Positions 15,001 to 30,000 of a DNA stretch of 64,000 bases are shown here, one piece after another. The stretch is from Onchocerca lupi (lineage: Eukaryota > Nematoda > Chromadorea > Rhabditida > Onchocercidae). The stretch spans positions 1 to 64,000 of the forward strand of contig JAOVVO010000021.1 of the NCBI GenBank assembly GCA_028564675.1, written 5' to 3'. The first letter of the stretch is position 1, and the number at the start of each line of letters is the position of its first letter. The notes beneath the pieces are model-generated. The model did no database searches. It was not told the DNA's origin and saw nothing but the letters and a program-made list of their open reading frames with translations. Made by a program: the position numbers and the translations under genes.

Positions 15001-18000
15001 GTTAGAGCAGCTCTTGATATCTGCCTTCCTGTATTTGGCCGTAAATGCGGAAAATTCGGCAGAAATAACGCGACTTATCCTGGAAATATTGTTTTCGGAT
15101 GTTAGTTTCGATAATTTTCGATTATTTTGTTCTTTCAAAATGTTTTAAATAATATGGTTGAAATCGTGAGGATTTGTTCCTGGATTATCTTAATTTTTCA
15201 TCTTTGATTCTCAATCATTGTTATCTGGAAGTAGTAGTCATATTATGGTATTTCGTTGATTCAAAATTCCTCGAACTTCTTATATTATAAATAATTTTTT
15301 AATTCCAGAATATAGTCATTGCCCATCGTTGCAAATGTTTGATGTCAGCGATAATTTCAAACTACTGTGTGATAAATGTACAGAATCACAGTAATTTGTT
15401 CTCGTTTATCGGTGGTCTTACGCCTGCAACTTTAGCGGATAAAAACACGACTTCTGCTGAAGGATTGAATATGGGTTGTGCAATCCAAGGTGTAGCTGGT
15501 GGATTCAAGCCGGCGATTATTCATGAACTTGAAAATCAAATAAATAAGGAGAGAGGCATCCCTATTCAGTTGAAGTCTTTATCGGATTTAGAGGATTTTA
15601 GTAGAAGTAAATTTTTCTGCTTCTTTCAGTTTTCAGGACTGGAGTAGTTCTCCAATTTTCAAGTTTTAAGTTGACGTTTTTCCTTATTTTGCTTAACTGT
15701 GAAAATGGTATCGATACACATCAAGACATGATGAATTTTTATAAAAGCTTTCAATTAGCTGTGAAGGTATTGTTGCATGTTAATTACTATGTTTAATGAT
15801 AAAACTTTCTATATACTGACTCTTTTCATGTGCATTTGTGATTCCTGAAAATAAGCGCTATTGAATGGTGATTCCAGAATTACTTTGTTTGTTTAGCTCT
15901 TTAATGCAGTGTACTGTATGCCATTGACCAATTCATGTGCATTTTTTTCTCCTGATATTGCTAATGAGACAAAATTTGGTCATTCTATAAAAATGCATCG
16001 TGTCTTGATATGCATCGATATCATTTAATTTAAATTTTCTCCGAATGCTTTCTAAATTTCTGACAAATGGAAGTTTTAGACATTCTAATTAACGTTTTCA
16101 TTCATATTTCAAGGAAATAAATATTTTTATTTTTTCAGAAATGGCCTGGATCGGGCAGTTGTTGCTAGCTCTTGTTTCCCGATTGGACATTTGTAATTGT
16201 GATGGTGTACGTTGTTTGGCACCAGCTCAGACAATACTCTTTTTGATGGGTCAACATGCTCCGGATCAGTTAACCGATCTTGTAAGTATGTTCTGGATTT
16301 TAGAATTTTCGATGTAGAAATATTTTCGGATTCTCGAACGTATTTTAATTTCTAATAATGGTTTCAGATTGATTATTTAATAAGTGGGCTAGACTTTAAC
16401 AAAGTGCAGACAGAAAGAACGGTGAAAGCAGAACGTGATCAAGTTATTTTACGTCTAATATATGTTATTCTTGTTCAATGTACATCGCATAATTGGACAT
16501 CTAGGAATAACAGAAAGTCAAGTGAAGAAAGGCTTCATCATGTCACTGTACCAAAAAGTGAAGAAGTTAGTTCTTTAATAGAGTGGCAAGATTTTTGTTG
16601 TGTTAGGAAGGCAATGTTTTTTATTTAGGACTACCAAATATTGAGATGAAATAATGATATGCCAATGACAGAAATGTTTGCACAGGTTTTGATGTTTTAT
16701 TGACAGGAGTGGTATATTACGTGATTTTAAAATTCCGGTATTTTACAGTTTACTGCAATATTGAGTGCTGCTAATATAGCAGCAGTCGCACCGGCTGGTA
16801 GTATTGATGATGGAGATGATGCAGAAGCTGGTGGGGAATCCGATCTGGAACAGATGGAAGGTACTGAACTTGCAGGTGATATATCGTCATCTAGTCGTGA
16901 TGCGACACCGCAGCAGGATGATACTGACATGAATGTTATTCGTCAAGTGGAGAGTAAAGAACACGAAGAGAGTTCTGTAACTCCTGAGCCGCAAGTTGCT
17001 TTGGCTGTAAAAGTTGCACATACTTTAGTAAGTTTGATAAAGTTTTTTTTTAAAGAAAATGATTTATGAAGAAATTTTTCTTTTATTTATTTGATCATTG
17101 GTTATCCATTAGTTTTGTGCATAATTGAATCATTTGCATTTTGGACTTCGAATTTTTGAGCATCGAGAGTTGCTGATACGAACATAAGAGAAAAATTCTG
17201 AAGGAACAGTCACAAAAAAATTGTTTCTGGAAAACTTTAAGAATTTTTCACTGAAAGAAAGGAATATCATATATTGAAATGAAATTGTTTTAAAACATCT
17301 TTCTATTGTTTTCATTATTAAATTTAAATAATTCAGGTATCTGTGGGAGCTCTTAATTATTGTTATATTCTTTTGCAATCCTTGAAAACAGAATGGACCA
17401 AACAAACGCAGTTTTCCGAACAGAGTGTCCAGAAACTCTCTTCTATTCCGCCAGAGTTGCAGCCTGATCTTGCTCCGTTATTCAACGCTCGTGTGTTGAA
17501 TATCAATCCAGGAAATGTCTTCTCGATATACACAACATTACTTGTTGAAATGGCACTTCGATTGCCATATCAGGTAAATTTCGACTTTATGTCTATCAAA
17601 AGTTTGCGACTTATATATTGAATCTAGAGTGTTCGAAGCTCTTAATAACAGGTGGTTCGATCTTGAGACGAAATGAAGCTTGACTATCAATTAGATTTTA
17701 CTGTTTTCTAATTGCTATTGTAGATCTATTCAGCCTAGTTTTTTACAGATTTGTTGCATTTTTCGTTAAATTCATTGGTAAAGAATGACGACCATATTGA
17801 TTAAAGAGTCAGATTGTAGATCCTACAAACAGTTAGATAAATTGAAGTTCTATGAATGTAGGTTGTTCCAAAATGTCTGTGATTTCAGATTTTTTAAGCA
17901 TCAAGAAACATATTATAGGAATCAGCAATAAATCAGCAGCATCACTGAGATTGTTTTATTTTATCTTTTTATTATCTAATATAAATTTGACATATAAAAT

Positions 18001-21000
18001 GAAAAAATTGAATTCTTTGAAATATTTCCGACTTCAGTTCTTACGAGGATTAAACATGCATTCGGTTATTCTAATTTCTTCTTGATTTTATATTGTAGAA
18101 GTCGATTAAATAACTGGAATGAGAAAATGCTTTACTTTCAACTCATTTTTAGCTTAAAAAAATTTTGGGTGATGAGCTGTTGCTGAACAACAAATGGGAG
18201 AATCTTTTATGTGATTACATTACTCAGGAACCATCTACAATGCGCAGACTTGCCCGAAAACTGCTTTTGTTAATGTGTGGTTCCGATTCGGTAGGTTGAT
18301 TTGGTGTGTATCTTTATACCAGCTCAATTTATTCCCATTTCTGAAATCATTTTCTGGTCCAATTTCACTTTTGTTTTTAATTGTTTGTCATTCCATAAGA
18401 ACTGTTGCTAACTGAAAATAAGCTGAAGTTCATATTTTAGTTTGCTGAAATTGGTTTGTTACATTGAATTATACAATTGTTCACAAAACTGTAGCTGACT
18501 AATCTAATTCCTTTTTTGTTTATTTGTGTTATTTCAACCATTTAACATCACCTATATTGTACATATTTGATCTAAATTTTTTCAGGCAAAGTACCGTCAA
18601 GTTCGTGATGAGCATATCATTCATGATTTACTGGCTAATTTGAAAAAGCGCTTGAAAGGCCGTTCAAGTTTGGAATATTTCGAATTAAGTGATATTGTTG
18701 GCCGACTCAAGGGAATCGCAGTAGTTTCTGAGAGGCGCTGTATCGTTTGGCAAAGAATATGTTTAAAGGAAGTAAGCCTGCTGTCATTTGCTTATTTAAT
18801 TTAAATTTAGTTTTAATGGAATTTAAAATTGCGGAATCCCTTTTTTAGTTACCATGGTTAATGGAATTAGCGTGTATAATGCCTGATGTTGCATGCGACG
18901 CTGTTCTTAATCTCATTTTGTTGGCTATCCGAACATCCGAAGATTCCGATGATGAATTACTTTGTTGTTCATTGGTCAATATACTATTAGGCAAGCAAAA
19001 GCCATTTACATTGTTCAAAAGGCTGATTTCGAGGTATATTTTATGCCTATGTTTTGAAAGGGAAATTTTTTAAATTTTCGATTTTTTGGCATAGTTGTTT
19101 ATGAGGAATAATTTTGCCAGGTTAAATTACATCTCTCGTCTGTCACTATTTTAGCATTAGGAAATGTACTGTGTTAACTGCAGAAATTCTGGCCACTCTA
19201 TTCTGAAGAAAGGACGAAATTCTGGATTAATTTTTTGGAGTTTACTTTCACTGCAGGTTTCTGTTGGGCGAAAATGAAGAAAGACGTTGGACACTTCACG
19301 CGATTCTACGTGCTACGCTACAACTTGCATCACGGCCTAATCAACTGCAACTGATTAATCATCTATACAGACACACTTGGCTTTATGCGCAAGAAATGGG
19401 TAATCGAGCTGCACAGCTAGTAGATCTTCTGTCTTGCTATTTACCTCGATTTTTATCAAAGTTAGTTTCATCATCTTTAATCCTAATATAGGTAGTGTTA
19501 TTTTGCAAAAGTGTTAACCAAAAATTTCGGATTGATATTGGAAGACTTCTTTGTCTTTAGAAGTATCATCATATTCGAAGCTGAAAGTTCTATTATTTAC
19601 TGATCTCATTCCCTGAAAACGAAAACAAATCTTTAGTTTTCATTTCTTGATAGAATGAGAAGATAAATTGAAGATGATGGCATCCTTTCCATGATTTCAT
19701 TCTAATATTTCCAACTTCTATTTGAGAGATGAATTGATTATGGTTTATAAAGAAGCCGTAGCAACAATCGATAGCGCGCTGCATATGTTAGAAAAAAGTC
19801 GAAGTTCGGTTCTTTTCGAAAAATTATGCGAATTTATTGGTCAGTTGCTTTTTTATCACGTACTACTCCGATTCATCATGTTCGTCGTCCACTTTTTAAA
19901 ACAATGAATCCTTGCTTACTGTTTCTCATGAATATTGATACATTAAAAAACACTTTGCAATATTCTGGAAAATAAGCCATGCGAGTGCCGAAAGAAACTG
20001 GCACTCTTATTTAGGAAAACTAATCGATATCTTTCATGAAAATTTTGGTAATGAATATCGAATTTGTGATCTGAGGAATGTAGAAAAAAATGCATAATAA
20101 CAAGAAGTTAGAGAAGTTTTATAGTTGAATCTTTCTTTTCTATTGTACATTTCAAGATGTAAATATTTCAGGATCACCAGATATTTCTGTATTAAATAAA
20201 TCTCCATGCTTAATATGTTCGGATTCGGATCATCCAATGGAACAGTTGAAATTGTCATCAATTAAGTTGGATTCTCGTTTCACTACGTCGGCACAGATGA
20301 TTAAATTGATGGGTCATTTTGAGGTATAATGATTCATGTAGCATGATAATTCGTTGTATTTAAAGAGGATGCGAAGGAATATTTTTAAATAAATTAGTAA
20401 AAATAATTACAAAACTAAGTCATAGGTATCGCGAATCATGATACGTTTGAGCGAAATCAAACGATCGAAGATGGTGAAACGATTCAAATTTTATTATTGC
20501 AATAAAATACTTGAATCAGCGGTTGATCTCAAGAATCGGCCTGAACTTTGGGAGAAAGCAGCTGATGTTAAGGTAGTATTTATTTCTTTTATATAATTAT
20601 AATTATATTATATGTAGAACTTTGACAACATCTAGAAGGAAATGAAGATTGAACTTGCGATGTGAGGAATCACTTAACTCATCTCCTCATATATTGCCAT
20701 CTTTTGTTCCGTCTGAATGCCAAAGCTTATTCCGGTTCTCTTTTTTTTTATTAGTCAATACTGACGTTTTCATTTTATATCTTCACATTAATGCTGAAAA
20801 AAATAAGTACTAGTTTTTTGTTTTTTCTACGAAAAGCAAATCTGCAGGTTAATCAAGGAGATAGTGAAATTGATGTGCAACTTCCAATCCCAGTTGTTGC
20901 TTGTAATGTTGTCTTGGAAATGGCCGAATTTTATGATACAAATACAGCTGGAGCTGCAGACGCTCCAGAATTCGTGCATTGTCCACGGTGTTCTACATCA

Positions 21001-24000
21001 GTGGCACCGAATCCGGGAATATGCTCAAACTGCGGCGAAAATGTGTTTCAGTGCGTGAAATGTCGAGCAATCAATTACGATGAAAAGGTCCTTGTTCACT
21101 TTATTAATCTTCTAGTTTTTCCTGAATTGTTTTGATTTTTACTGGAAAATGAGGCAGTAATGAATGACTCCGGACGTTTTCGGCATGAGCTAGTGTCAAC
21201 ATGCTAGTACTGAATCTGAGTTGCTGGTATGTTTTCTTATCGAATTATTCTTTTTAAAAGGCACAATTACTCATTGTTTATGTTTTTCTTTAGGAACCGT
21301 TTTTATGTAATTCTTGTGGTTTTTGCAAATATGCTCGTCTAGAAGCTGTGCTTGTTGGCCGTTCATTACCTTCAGTACAAGCAATCGAAGACGACAATGA
21401 CCGAAAAACGGTGAGATAATCTTCTGAATCACTTCAGTTTTTCTGGGCAAACATTATAATAGGCATACTTTTTTTTACCTGAATCATGTATTTTTTATTA
21501 TTTTGCACAAGTTCTGAATCCAGTATATTAAGTATTAAATATACTTCACGAAATTTTTTTTTTCTCTGGATAGCAAAGCGCAACAATTAAGTTGGTATAC
21601 AGTTCTCTGATTCACACATTTGATTCCAGAAAACTCGTCTGACTTCTTAGTAATTGACTTCGACTGTTAAATCTAAACTGGTTTCAGATTTTGAGAGTCA
21701 TGAAATAATATTAACCAGAGATAAAAACCTTTTTTCCAGACGTATGCCCCCTTTTTTCCAGACTTATGCCCTTATGGAAACTTTATTGAACGATATCGAA
21801 TCGACACGTTGCCATATTGGAATCATTAGCGCCCTTATGGAAAGATATTCTTGGGATTCAGAGCCGACTATTCGACCAAACATGATTCTAAAACACATGA
21901 CGCTGCAATCGTTTACACATTTCGTATCAAGTTTGAATCTGAAAGAGGCAAGACTCTTATCGTAAAATATAGTAAATATTTTATTCAGTTGATCATTTTA
22001 TATAATTCAGCTCCCTGGCGAACATTTTAAACGTTTTCAAGAAGTTAGTTCAATTTTCGTGCAGGATTCCACGCTTGCAACATTGTATCATAGTGCTGAG
22101 AAATTGCACAATAAATTATGCGAACAAACTCGTCAATTAGAGGCATTTCGAGTAGAACTTCTTCGGTACGATATTGAAAATGGTGATGAAACGTTATCGA
22201 ACAAACCTGTCATCAGTAATTTTCATTCTAACTCGTAGGTTTCTTTATGGATATGTTTATAAGTCTATCAGACCAAATTTTGATGATAATATTTCCATTA
22301 CTACATAACTCATTATCCTTAGAAATTTAGTTAGTGAAAATGAAGATTATCTTTATTCTAGTCTTTGTATGCGATCTCAATAAAAAAAGGATCAGAACAA
22401 TAACTGTGCAGTTTTGACTGCAAGGAAAGTAAGACTCAATTCCATTAAGATAGATCTACATCAGCATTTGCATAACATATCTTATTTCGATGCATTTACA
22501 AATAGCCTAATTCTTCTAAGCAGTATTTTGAAATTACGTCAACTTCCACACTCATTTATGTCCAATTTGTCTTCAATAAATTGCATTTTATAAATATTTT
22601 CAGTGATCATTGTGTAGGCTGTGTATCAGCATTAATAATACACTGTGTTGCATTAATACAAGCAACTTGTAGTGATACAAACGCTATGGAGGAAATTATT
22701 CGTGAAGATTTTATTTTCAGTAGATTAGTAAGTTTTTTAAACTGGTTGAATTAATAAAAAAATTCAGTTCAAATTGTTCAACTTCATTTTTTATCAGATA
22801 TATTATTTATTTCCTGATTAAATCACGCATTTAATTTGATTTTGATCTCTACATAACATGTAGTGAATATTGAAAATGTAAAAAAATGTGGAGAATATTG
22901 AAAGATTACTTGAATAAGATCAAGGAAGTCAAGTGATTTAGGATCAGGGCAAAAAATAAATAGATAGACATCATAGTATTTGACATGCAGTTGTATTTTA
23001 CTGGCATCAAAAAGCATTCAATGAAAGCTCGAGTAATTGTTAATAGTATTGGTTTCATCTGGATTTTTTCAAAATTTAAATAGACTATAATGTAAAGTTC
23101 TTTTTTTAATGATTAACGAATACTGAATCTGTCTTCTATGCTTTGCGCCATTACCGAGGATCATTGCGGTATTTTTTTAATTATCAGAATTGAAGGAAAG
23201 GTGATAAGAAAAGACAAAAATTTACTGAGACAACAACAAAACGAGACGGTAGATAAAGGAAGGTAAGAAAAAAAAGTGGAAAATCATTATGACTAGAAAT
23301 ATCTTTCCTTAGAAAGATATTTCTTAGAAAGAAGTCATCAGATGCTTCAAATTGGAAAAACTTCCGGAATCCTTTTTTTTCGGTCCATGAATTAAAAATA
23401 TGATGTTGAAATTTCTGAGTTGTTCATCTCTAAATAAATATCTCTTAGTCACTCTTCTTATTTCTTTTCCTCATTTCCTTTTGAATTTTTTTGATATCAT
23501 AAGTCATTTTTCTTGTAATTTTTACCGTACTGTATCACATGCTTCTTTCCTTCCAGCGAATTAGTCGAAATATTTTTTTTTAATTGAAATCACTCGACCA
23601 TATCAGATATATTATTTATTGTCAGATAAAATGAAATTATATAATTTATAGACTATAATTTGTTTATTATGGCTTCTTATTCTTCTCTCTTTTTTTTCTT
23701 CACTTCTTTTTTGATACTTTTCTCTATCATTTTTTTCTCTGTTTGTATTTTAAAAAAATACCTCAATGATTCCTAGATCATGGCTCATTTTTCAGGCAAC
23801 TCGGAAAGATGTAATAAGCCTTTTTTACTTCTCAAAATTAAAAGAAATTAATGGCAGACAATAATCAGATTGAACAAGAAAAAGAATGAATTAAAAATGA
23901 TTTTCGTCAGTATCACGTTGGATAGAAATCCATTTTAAGATAAAAGCTCGTGAGTAAAAAGAGTTGAGTAAATAATGATATTTTGAACTGAGTTTTGATT

Positions 24001-27000
24001 CAGATAAATAATATCTTGTCATTGATTTAAAAATTATTTGAACAGTATATTTATCTATTTTTCTATCACCTTAGTTGTTAGATCTACTAATGGTGATTAA
24101 TGTTTAATATACTTGATCATATCAAAGATTTAAAGATTTTAATACACTGTTAAAACGCATTTGTAAAAGCATGCAATTTGTACTATTAAATTCAGAGCAG
24201 ATAGGGTCAATACTGGTGATTGTTGAATCTTCACTAAACTAGAAAAATGAAATAGAGATTTGAGATGAAATAACAATTGAGTCTTGTCAATAGATGAGAA
24301 TTAAAGTAATCACATAAGCAACAAAGTCTGGAAATGTTAGTGAAAAGTTAAGATACTCCGTTTTTCTTTCTTTTTTTTGGAAGTTACATATCCCAGCTGC
24401 ATTTTTCCATTAAACTGATATTTTTTATGTTTAGGTAAACGGATGTGCACTTGGTGATCCGATAGCTCGTTCCGTTCACAGCCTGATTTGGAATCTTTCG
24501 GAAATGAGTAAAGAAGCGACACAGAAAATGTGTGAATTGATAGAGAATGGTTCTCTTCCATGCTATTTGCTGACGAAATCGATATTTGAAAATAAATTCC
24601 GGTAATTTCGTTGATAAGAAACTGAGTAGAATTTGTTTTACTATTCATTGTAACTTCAAAAGTCAAAAATTTCATCTGCTGCTCTAAACAGAGAACTCAC
24701 GCAACTCCAATGAAAGTATTTTAATGAGGCAAGATTATTTTCGGATGATTTTTGGTCCTTACTTTATAGATTCGAATTTTATTTTAGTCTTAATTTCAGT
24801 CCAATTATTCGTGATTTATTACTTATATATTTAGCATCACTTGTTGGCTAGATTCTTAGAGCGATATGTTTTAGGTTTTGGGAGCAGAAATTGCGTTGCT
24901 TGATGCGCATGGCTGTGTTTGGTAATGGCAACACCGAGGTGGACTTGCATGCACTGGCCATATTTTTGAAAATTTGCTCACCATATCCAACAAATCTGAA
25001 AAAAGCTGCAGTGGATTCTTCTGGTTTTAGCGCTGATAAAGTGAGAAACGGTGGTACTCTCGCTGGTAAAATATTTTATTTCTATATAAACAAACTTTGT
25101 TCATGTAAATATAGCTTATTCTAAAATACATCATGTTCTGTTTATTTTAGAGCTTTTCTGTATTAAAAAAAAAAATCTTTCACTAGGTTATCTTTCACCT
25201 ATGCATGAAGAGCAACAGTCAAAGATAGTTTTGGATGCTTCGCGAAATATTGACCTGGGAGATAATAATAAAGAAAATGAAAAGGAGGAAATAGAACAGG
25301 TTTGGTCATTTTTTTTTCTACTGAATAATTTTTTTTTCGGAACTGAGAAAAAATTTCTTGAGAAGCTTACACAAACATTAGCAGATTTTTTCGGTGTGAA
25401 TTTCTTTGTGAAAAGTAGCTATGGTAGAAATGTTATGAATTAAAGCTGTGGAGATTTCATAATTGCCACATGTTAAGCGAATTGTGATAGGAGTTTTTCA
25501 TAAACAGCAAAAAGTTGGATTTGAGAGAATAATCTTGATAAGCTATGATTTTGTAGAATCTTGTTCTGGACGACACTCTTTTACACAAAATCATGGAAGA
25601 TATGAAAATATTAGACGAAGAAGAACCGGATTTTGATAAATTGCTTATACCTTCTGAACGATTTCCCACGATCGGATGGTTGCAAGGGAGGTAAGGACAA
25701 AAGTTAATCCTTTTTTTCGGTATTTCATATTGCTTTTCTTTTTGAAGCTTTTTGGGTCTTCAGCAGATTTGTTCCTTCTTTCGGAATCTTTATTCACGCA
25801 AAGTTTTTGAGATCTTGAAAATGGTGAAAATTTCTAGATTCATTTGGGCAGAATATACAGAACTTCTGCAGAAAGATGGTCCAGAAAGAGAACGCAGTAT
25901 TCTTCAGTACATAAAACGTTGTACTGAAAATGATCCAAAACGAAAATTTGTCAGTTTTTGCAATTTTTGTTGCTTATCTATTAGAATGATGTTCGCTTTT
26001 TCTAATTACTGGTTTTTTTTTTTTTTTTTTTTTGTTTTTTCTTTTTACTTTATCGTAAAAAAGATAGCCTCTTTCTGTTCCACCCACTTTTTTGAAATCT
26101 ATCTATTCTAAAGTAGATTTTTTGAAATACCTTTCTAAAAAATGGATTTTATTGTTCTCGGTGTAGCAAATATAATTCGAAATGATTGCTTCTCTCGAAC
26201 ATTTTTTTTTTTTTTGTATTTAATTTGTTCGATTTTATAAGATAACCGAACGTATATAACATCATTTCGAATTTGCAGTCACTCTATCAGTGGCTTGCTC
26301 ATTGCATGTTTTCATCGGTAGCAGCAGTTCGTACTGCAACCTGTCGTTTGCTTGTGATGCTGTGTTTTGAAATCAGCAACGATGGCGAAGCACAAATCGG
26401 ATCGCCTGTGGATATAGCTTTAGTACTGCAAAAGTAAGTATCCTTGCCACTAATCAAATTATTAGTTTGTGTCGAGACTTTTCTAATGATTGAATTTCGA
26501 TTACATCTTCAACGAAAAATAAACGATTGCGAAAGTACTATCTTCCAGATTTTATTGCATTTTAATCTATTTTTTACTTTATCGTAAAGTTTTTCCTTTT
26601 CTTCTTTTTATTTTGTAATACTTTTAGCGACCATACCTACCAAGGTGCCATAATGTTAAAAGATAAAAATTTGAGATAGAACAAATGTTGGCTTTTTCTA
26701 TAAGTTGAGCTTGGAATTGCTTTTAAATATACACCTTATAGAGATTTGAATATTTTTAAATATACACACTGTAACAATGCTGCTAAATTAAACTAATGTC
26801 AATTCATGTCGAAGGAGTTTGGTGTTCCTGAAATCTGAAATTTGATTAATTTATGGAAATGCTAGGGAAACTATTGCTTTTTCTTTTTCACTCATTTATA
26901 TTCAAGAAGTGTTCCAATAACCTTGCTCTCATTTTCGCTTCAATGTCGACATTATCTGTTTCAATTTCAACCGAAAGCTTGTTCAGGGTATTATTATGGA

Positions 27001-30000
27001 TGCGAAAAATTCGATACGTCTCGGCTGATAATATTGACGAGTACTTTTGTTTAGTACGAACCCTACTAACAGTTGATGACATTCACAATGTTCTAGTATC
27101 AAAACCGATTGAATTCCATATTGATCTTGTGAAGCGGATTTTGCTAGTATGTTTTGACTTTTTTTTTCCTTTCGCAATGAAGAAGTTATTAATAAAATGC
27201 AGAATTTATGTCAATATAATTAGTATTTAATTTTTGGAAAGCGCTGGTGATTTTGTCCATTGTAATTGTTTGCAGGCAAGTTTAGATATACGCTTACGTG
27301 AAGTAAGCGGCCCACTAGGTGATCTCTCAACTGGAATTCTGCTGCATCATCTTATTCGTAAGATTTTCAATTAAATAGAATGCAAAAAAATGCACTACTT
27401 CTTAGAAAAAGCCATTATTATGCTTACTTTTCATGAAATTGAATAAATGAGTAAATAATACTTATGTAAGTAAAGTTGGAAAGTAAAATTAGATTGCTTT
27501 ACTTTTTGATGCAGTCGTTTATTAAAGCAGTAAAGTAAATTCATATAGGCAGCTGTCAAACGATCCTGTTTGAGCCACTTTGGGCGAATAATGTTAAAGA
27601 TTAGATGTGATCAATGACTTCACCCAATGATTAGTTGGTGATAATCTTGTCAGTAGTTTATAATCTTACCTAGTCCATATATTCTTCCAGAAGTATTGAA
27701 TTGTATGATGTCAATGGATAAACAGGGTTGGAATTTGCTCTATGAATCTAGTCCTATCATACTTCCACTTCTGCTTCGAGCTGCTTGCGCACTCAAACAA
27801 GTTACTGTTCACCGTACCTTGTAAGTTCCTATACTAATATTTACATCAAAAAATATAGTATCAGTGAGATGTTGTTGGAATAGTAAATATTGCAAATGAT
27901 AGTATTGCATTTCTAGCTATGTGAACGAATCTGTCAAAGACCTTAGCGTATTGCTGATGCGCATCGCATTGAAACGACCAATCTTAGTGTTGAAGGAAAC
28001 GACGCGACGAATAGGATCTCATTCTCAAGAACTACGCATACAAGCTTATCTTTTATCAGTTATCAGCGATATCATTTATCCATTACTGAAGAAAGAAGAG
28101 GATTTCCTAATACAAATCGAGAAGGATGCGCTCCAAGAAGATTACTTACAAGGCAGAATGCTAGGTAATCCATACAAAAGCAGTGATGCTGGCATGGGTC
28201 CTTTGATGAGGGATATCAAAAATAAAATTTGCCGGGACTGTGAATTGGTCGCATTGTTAGACGACGACACTGGAATGGAGGTAACTTTTTCAATATCAGA
28301 TTTTTTTTTTTTTTTGCCTTGTAAGAAAGCTATTGACTAACCATGTCTTACTTTTTTCAGTCCGGTTCATCATTCGGAATTTCATCCTATCCCTATCAAT
28401 TTTTGTTAATATTAAAAGAACAAAGGTAAACTGAAATGAAACAAGAGAACGGAAAAAAAAAGAATGAAGTCCCAAGGATAACACTTGTTACTATTAATTT
28501 TTTATAGTTTGCTTAAATCATGTTGATATTAATTTTTTCTCCATTTTATAGCTCCTCGTGAATCAACAGATTATTGCCTTGGACTTACCGGTTAGTGATG
28601 TTTATGAGAAACTGTGGCGTTCTGATCATCATGGTCAACCGATGGTTATTGTGTATCGAATGCGAGGCCTTCTTGGTGATGCTACAGAACCTTTTATAAA
28701 AACATTGACCGACACTAATGGTAAGTTCAAAATTTAATTTGATAATTAATTTGTTTCGGTATTATGTATCTTATACAATCATAATTTATATTTTTTTGAT
28801 CTTTCGTGAACAAGGAATATTATTGTTTCTCAGCCAATAAAGAAAAATCTTAGCTCTTATTGGTTTTTTTGCTAGCCAGTTCATATGTATTTTCTGTAAC
28901 TTCCGGAAAATGATTCTGTAATTTTTTGACGATTTTACTCTAAAATAAAAAATATTAAAAGATTCATTCAAAAAGTAATTTTAGTCAAGGAGAAGATAGA
29001 TGATAGTCAGTTTCGTCTGGCTACTGCATTAGGTTCTCCGATACATGCATTTGCAACTATTTTGCCAATATTGGACAATATTGAACTAACTGGAGGAGGC
29101 ATAATATTGCTGCGGGAATTGCATCGATTACTTACTTACTGCATAAAGGTTACATTTTTGGAGATGTGAAAATATGAAGTTATAAATTTAGAAGCCAAAT
29201 TACTTAATACTGGAGAGGAGAAAGATTAGTTACTGGGAATTTTTTAGATCGAGGGAAATCGTGAGCAACTAAATGAACATGGTGGCATCCGAAGATTTTT
29301 GCATGTTTTTGAAGTGGCTTATAGAAGTGGTATCAAAGAAAAATCGATTGAAGCCATAGCTTTGCAGTATCTCGAACTAAGTAGGGTTCTCCTCGTTGAT
29401 ATCCTCGCCACTGATCGAATCGAAAAGGTTTGTTTTTTATGCTTCTCCATATTTGTATACCTTTTACAACCATGTATGTCTTACATTACAGTCCATTGGT
29501 GGCGCGACTTTTGAACAGATGTCATGGTTACTAGAGCTTTCAATGGGTATCGATGAAGAACTTTCAGCATCATTACTCGAAGCGGTGACATCCATTGCAC
29601 CGAACCTTTGTCTTGGTAATGCCGAAAGTATGGATGCTTTGGTTGAAACATTCCGACCATGTTGTCACTGGGATGAAATTGGTTTGTTCTGCTTTATTTT
29701 ATTATTAGAGCATGCAAGTTTCACATTATGAAATCAAATGAATTGCCTTGATCAAATACAAGGAATTAGAAAGTAATGGGATATACCATCCTGTTATTAG
29801 CTACAATATGCCTATGTGCTCCACATGGCATTATTCATTATACAAGTTTTTATCATAGATATCAATGTCAATCCGACCATGAGTGATTTGGCTCTCCTTG
29901 GTTTAAAAATTAGTAAAATTGCCAAAGAAATTACGATTCAGTGAATTTTTTTATATAAATCGATGAAAATGTGAATAAAAGGAATCAATATAATAGATAA

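Noticed and set aside
14848..15138. Minus-strand 96-codon ORF, Lys/Ser-rich
   Set aside because: It is the complement of a UBR4 exon plus the A/G tract beside it, and it has no start context or homology.
16727..16930. Minus-strand Ser/Cys-rich ORF
   Set aside because: Shadow of the acidic UBR4 exon 16749-17027: GAT/GAA repeats read backwards give Ser.
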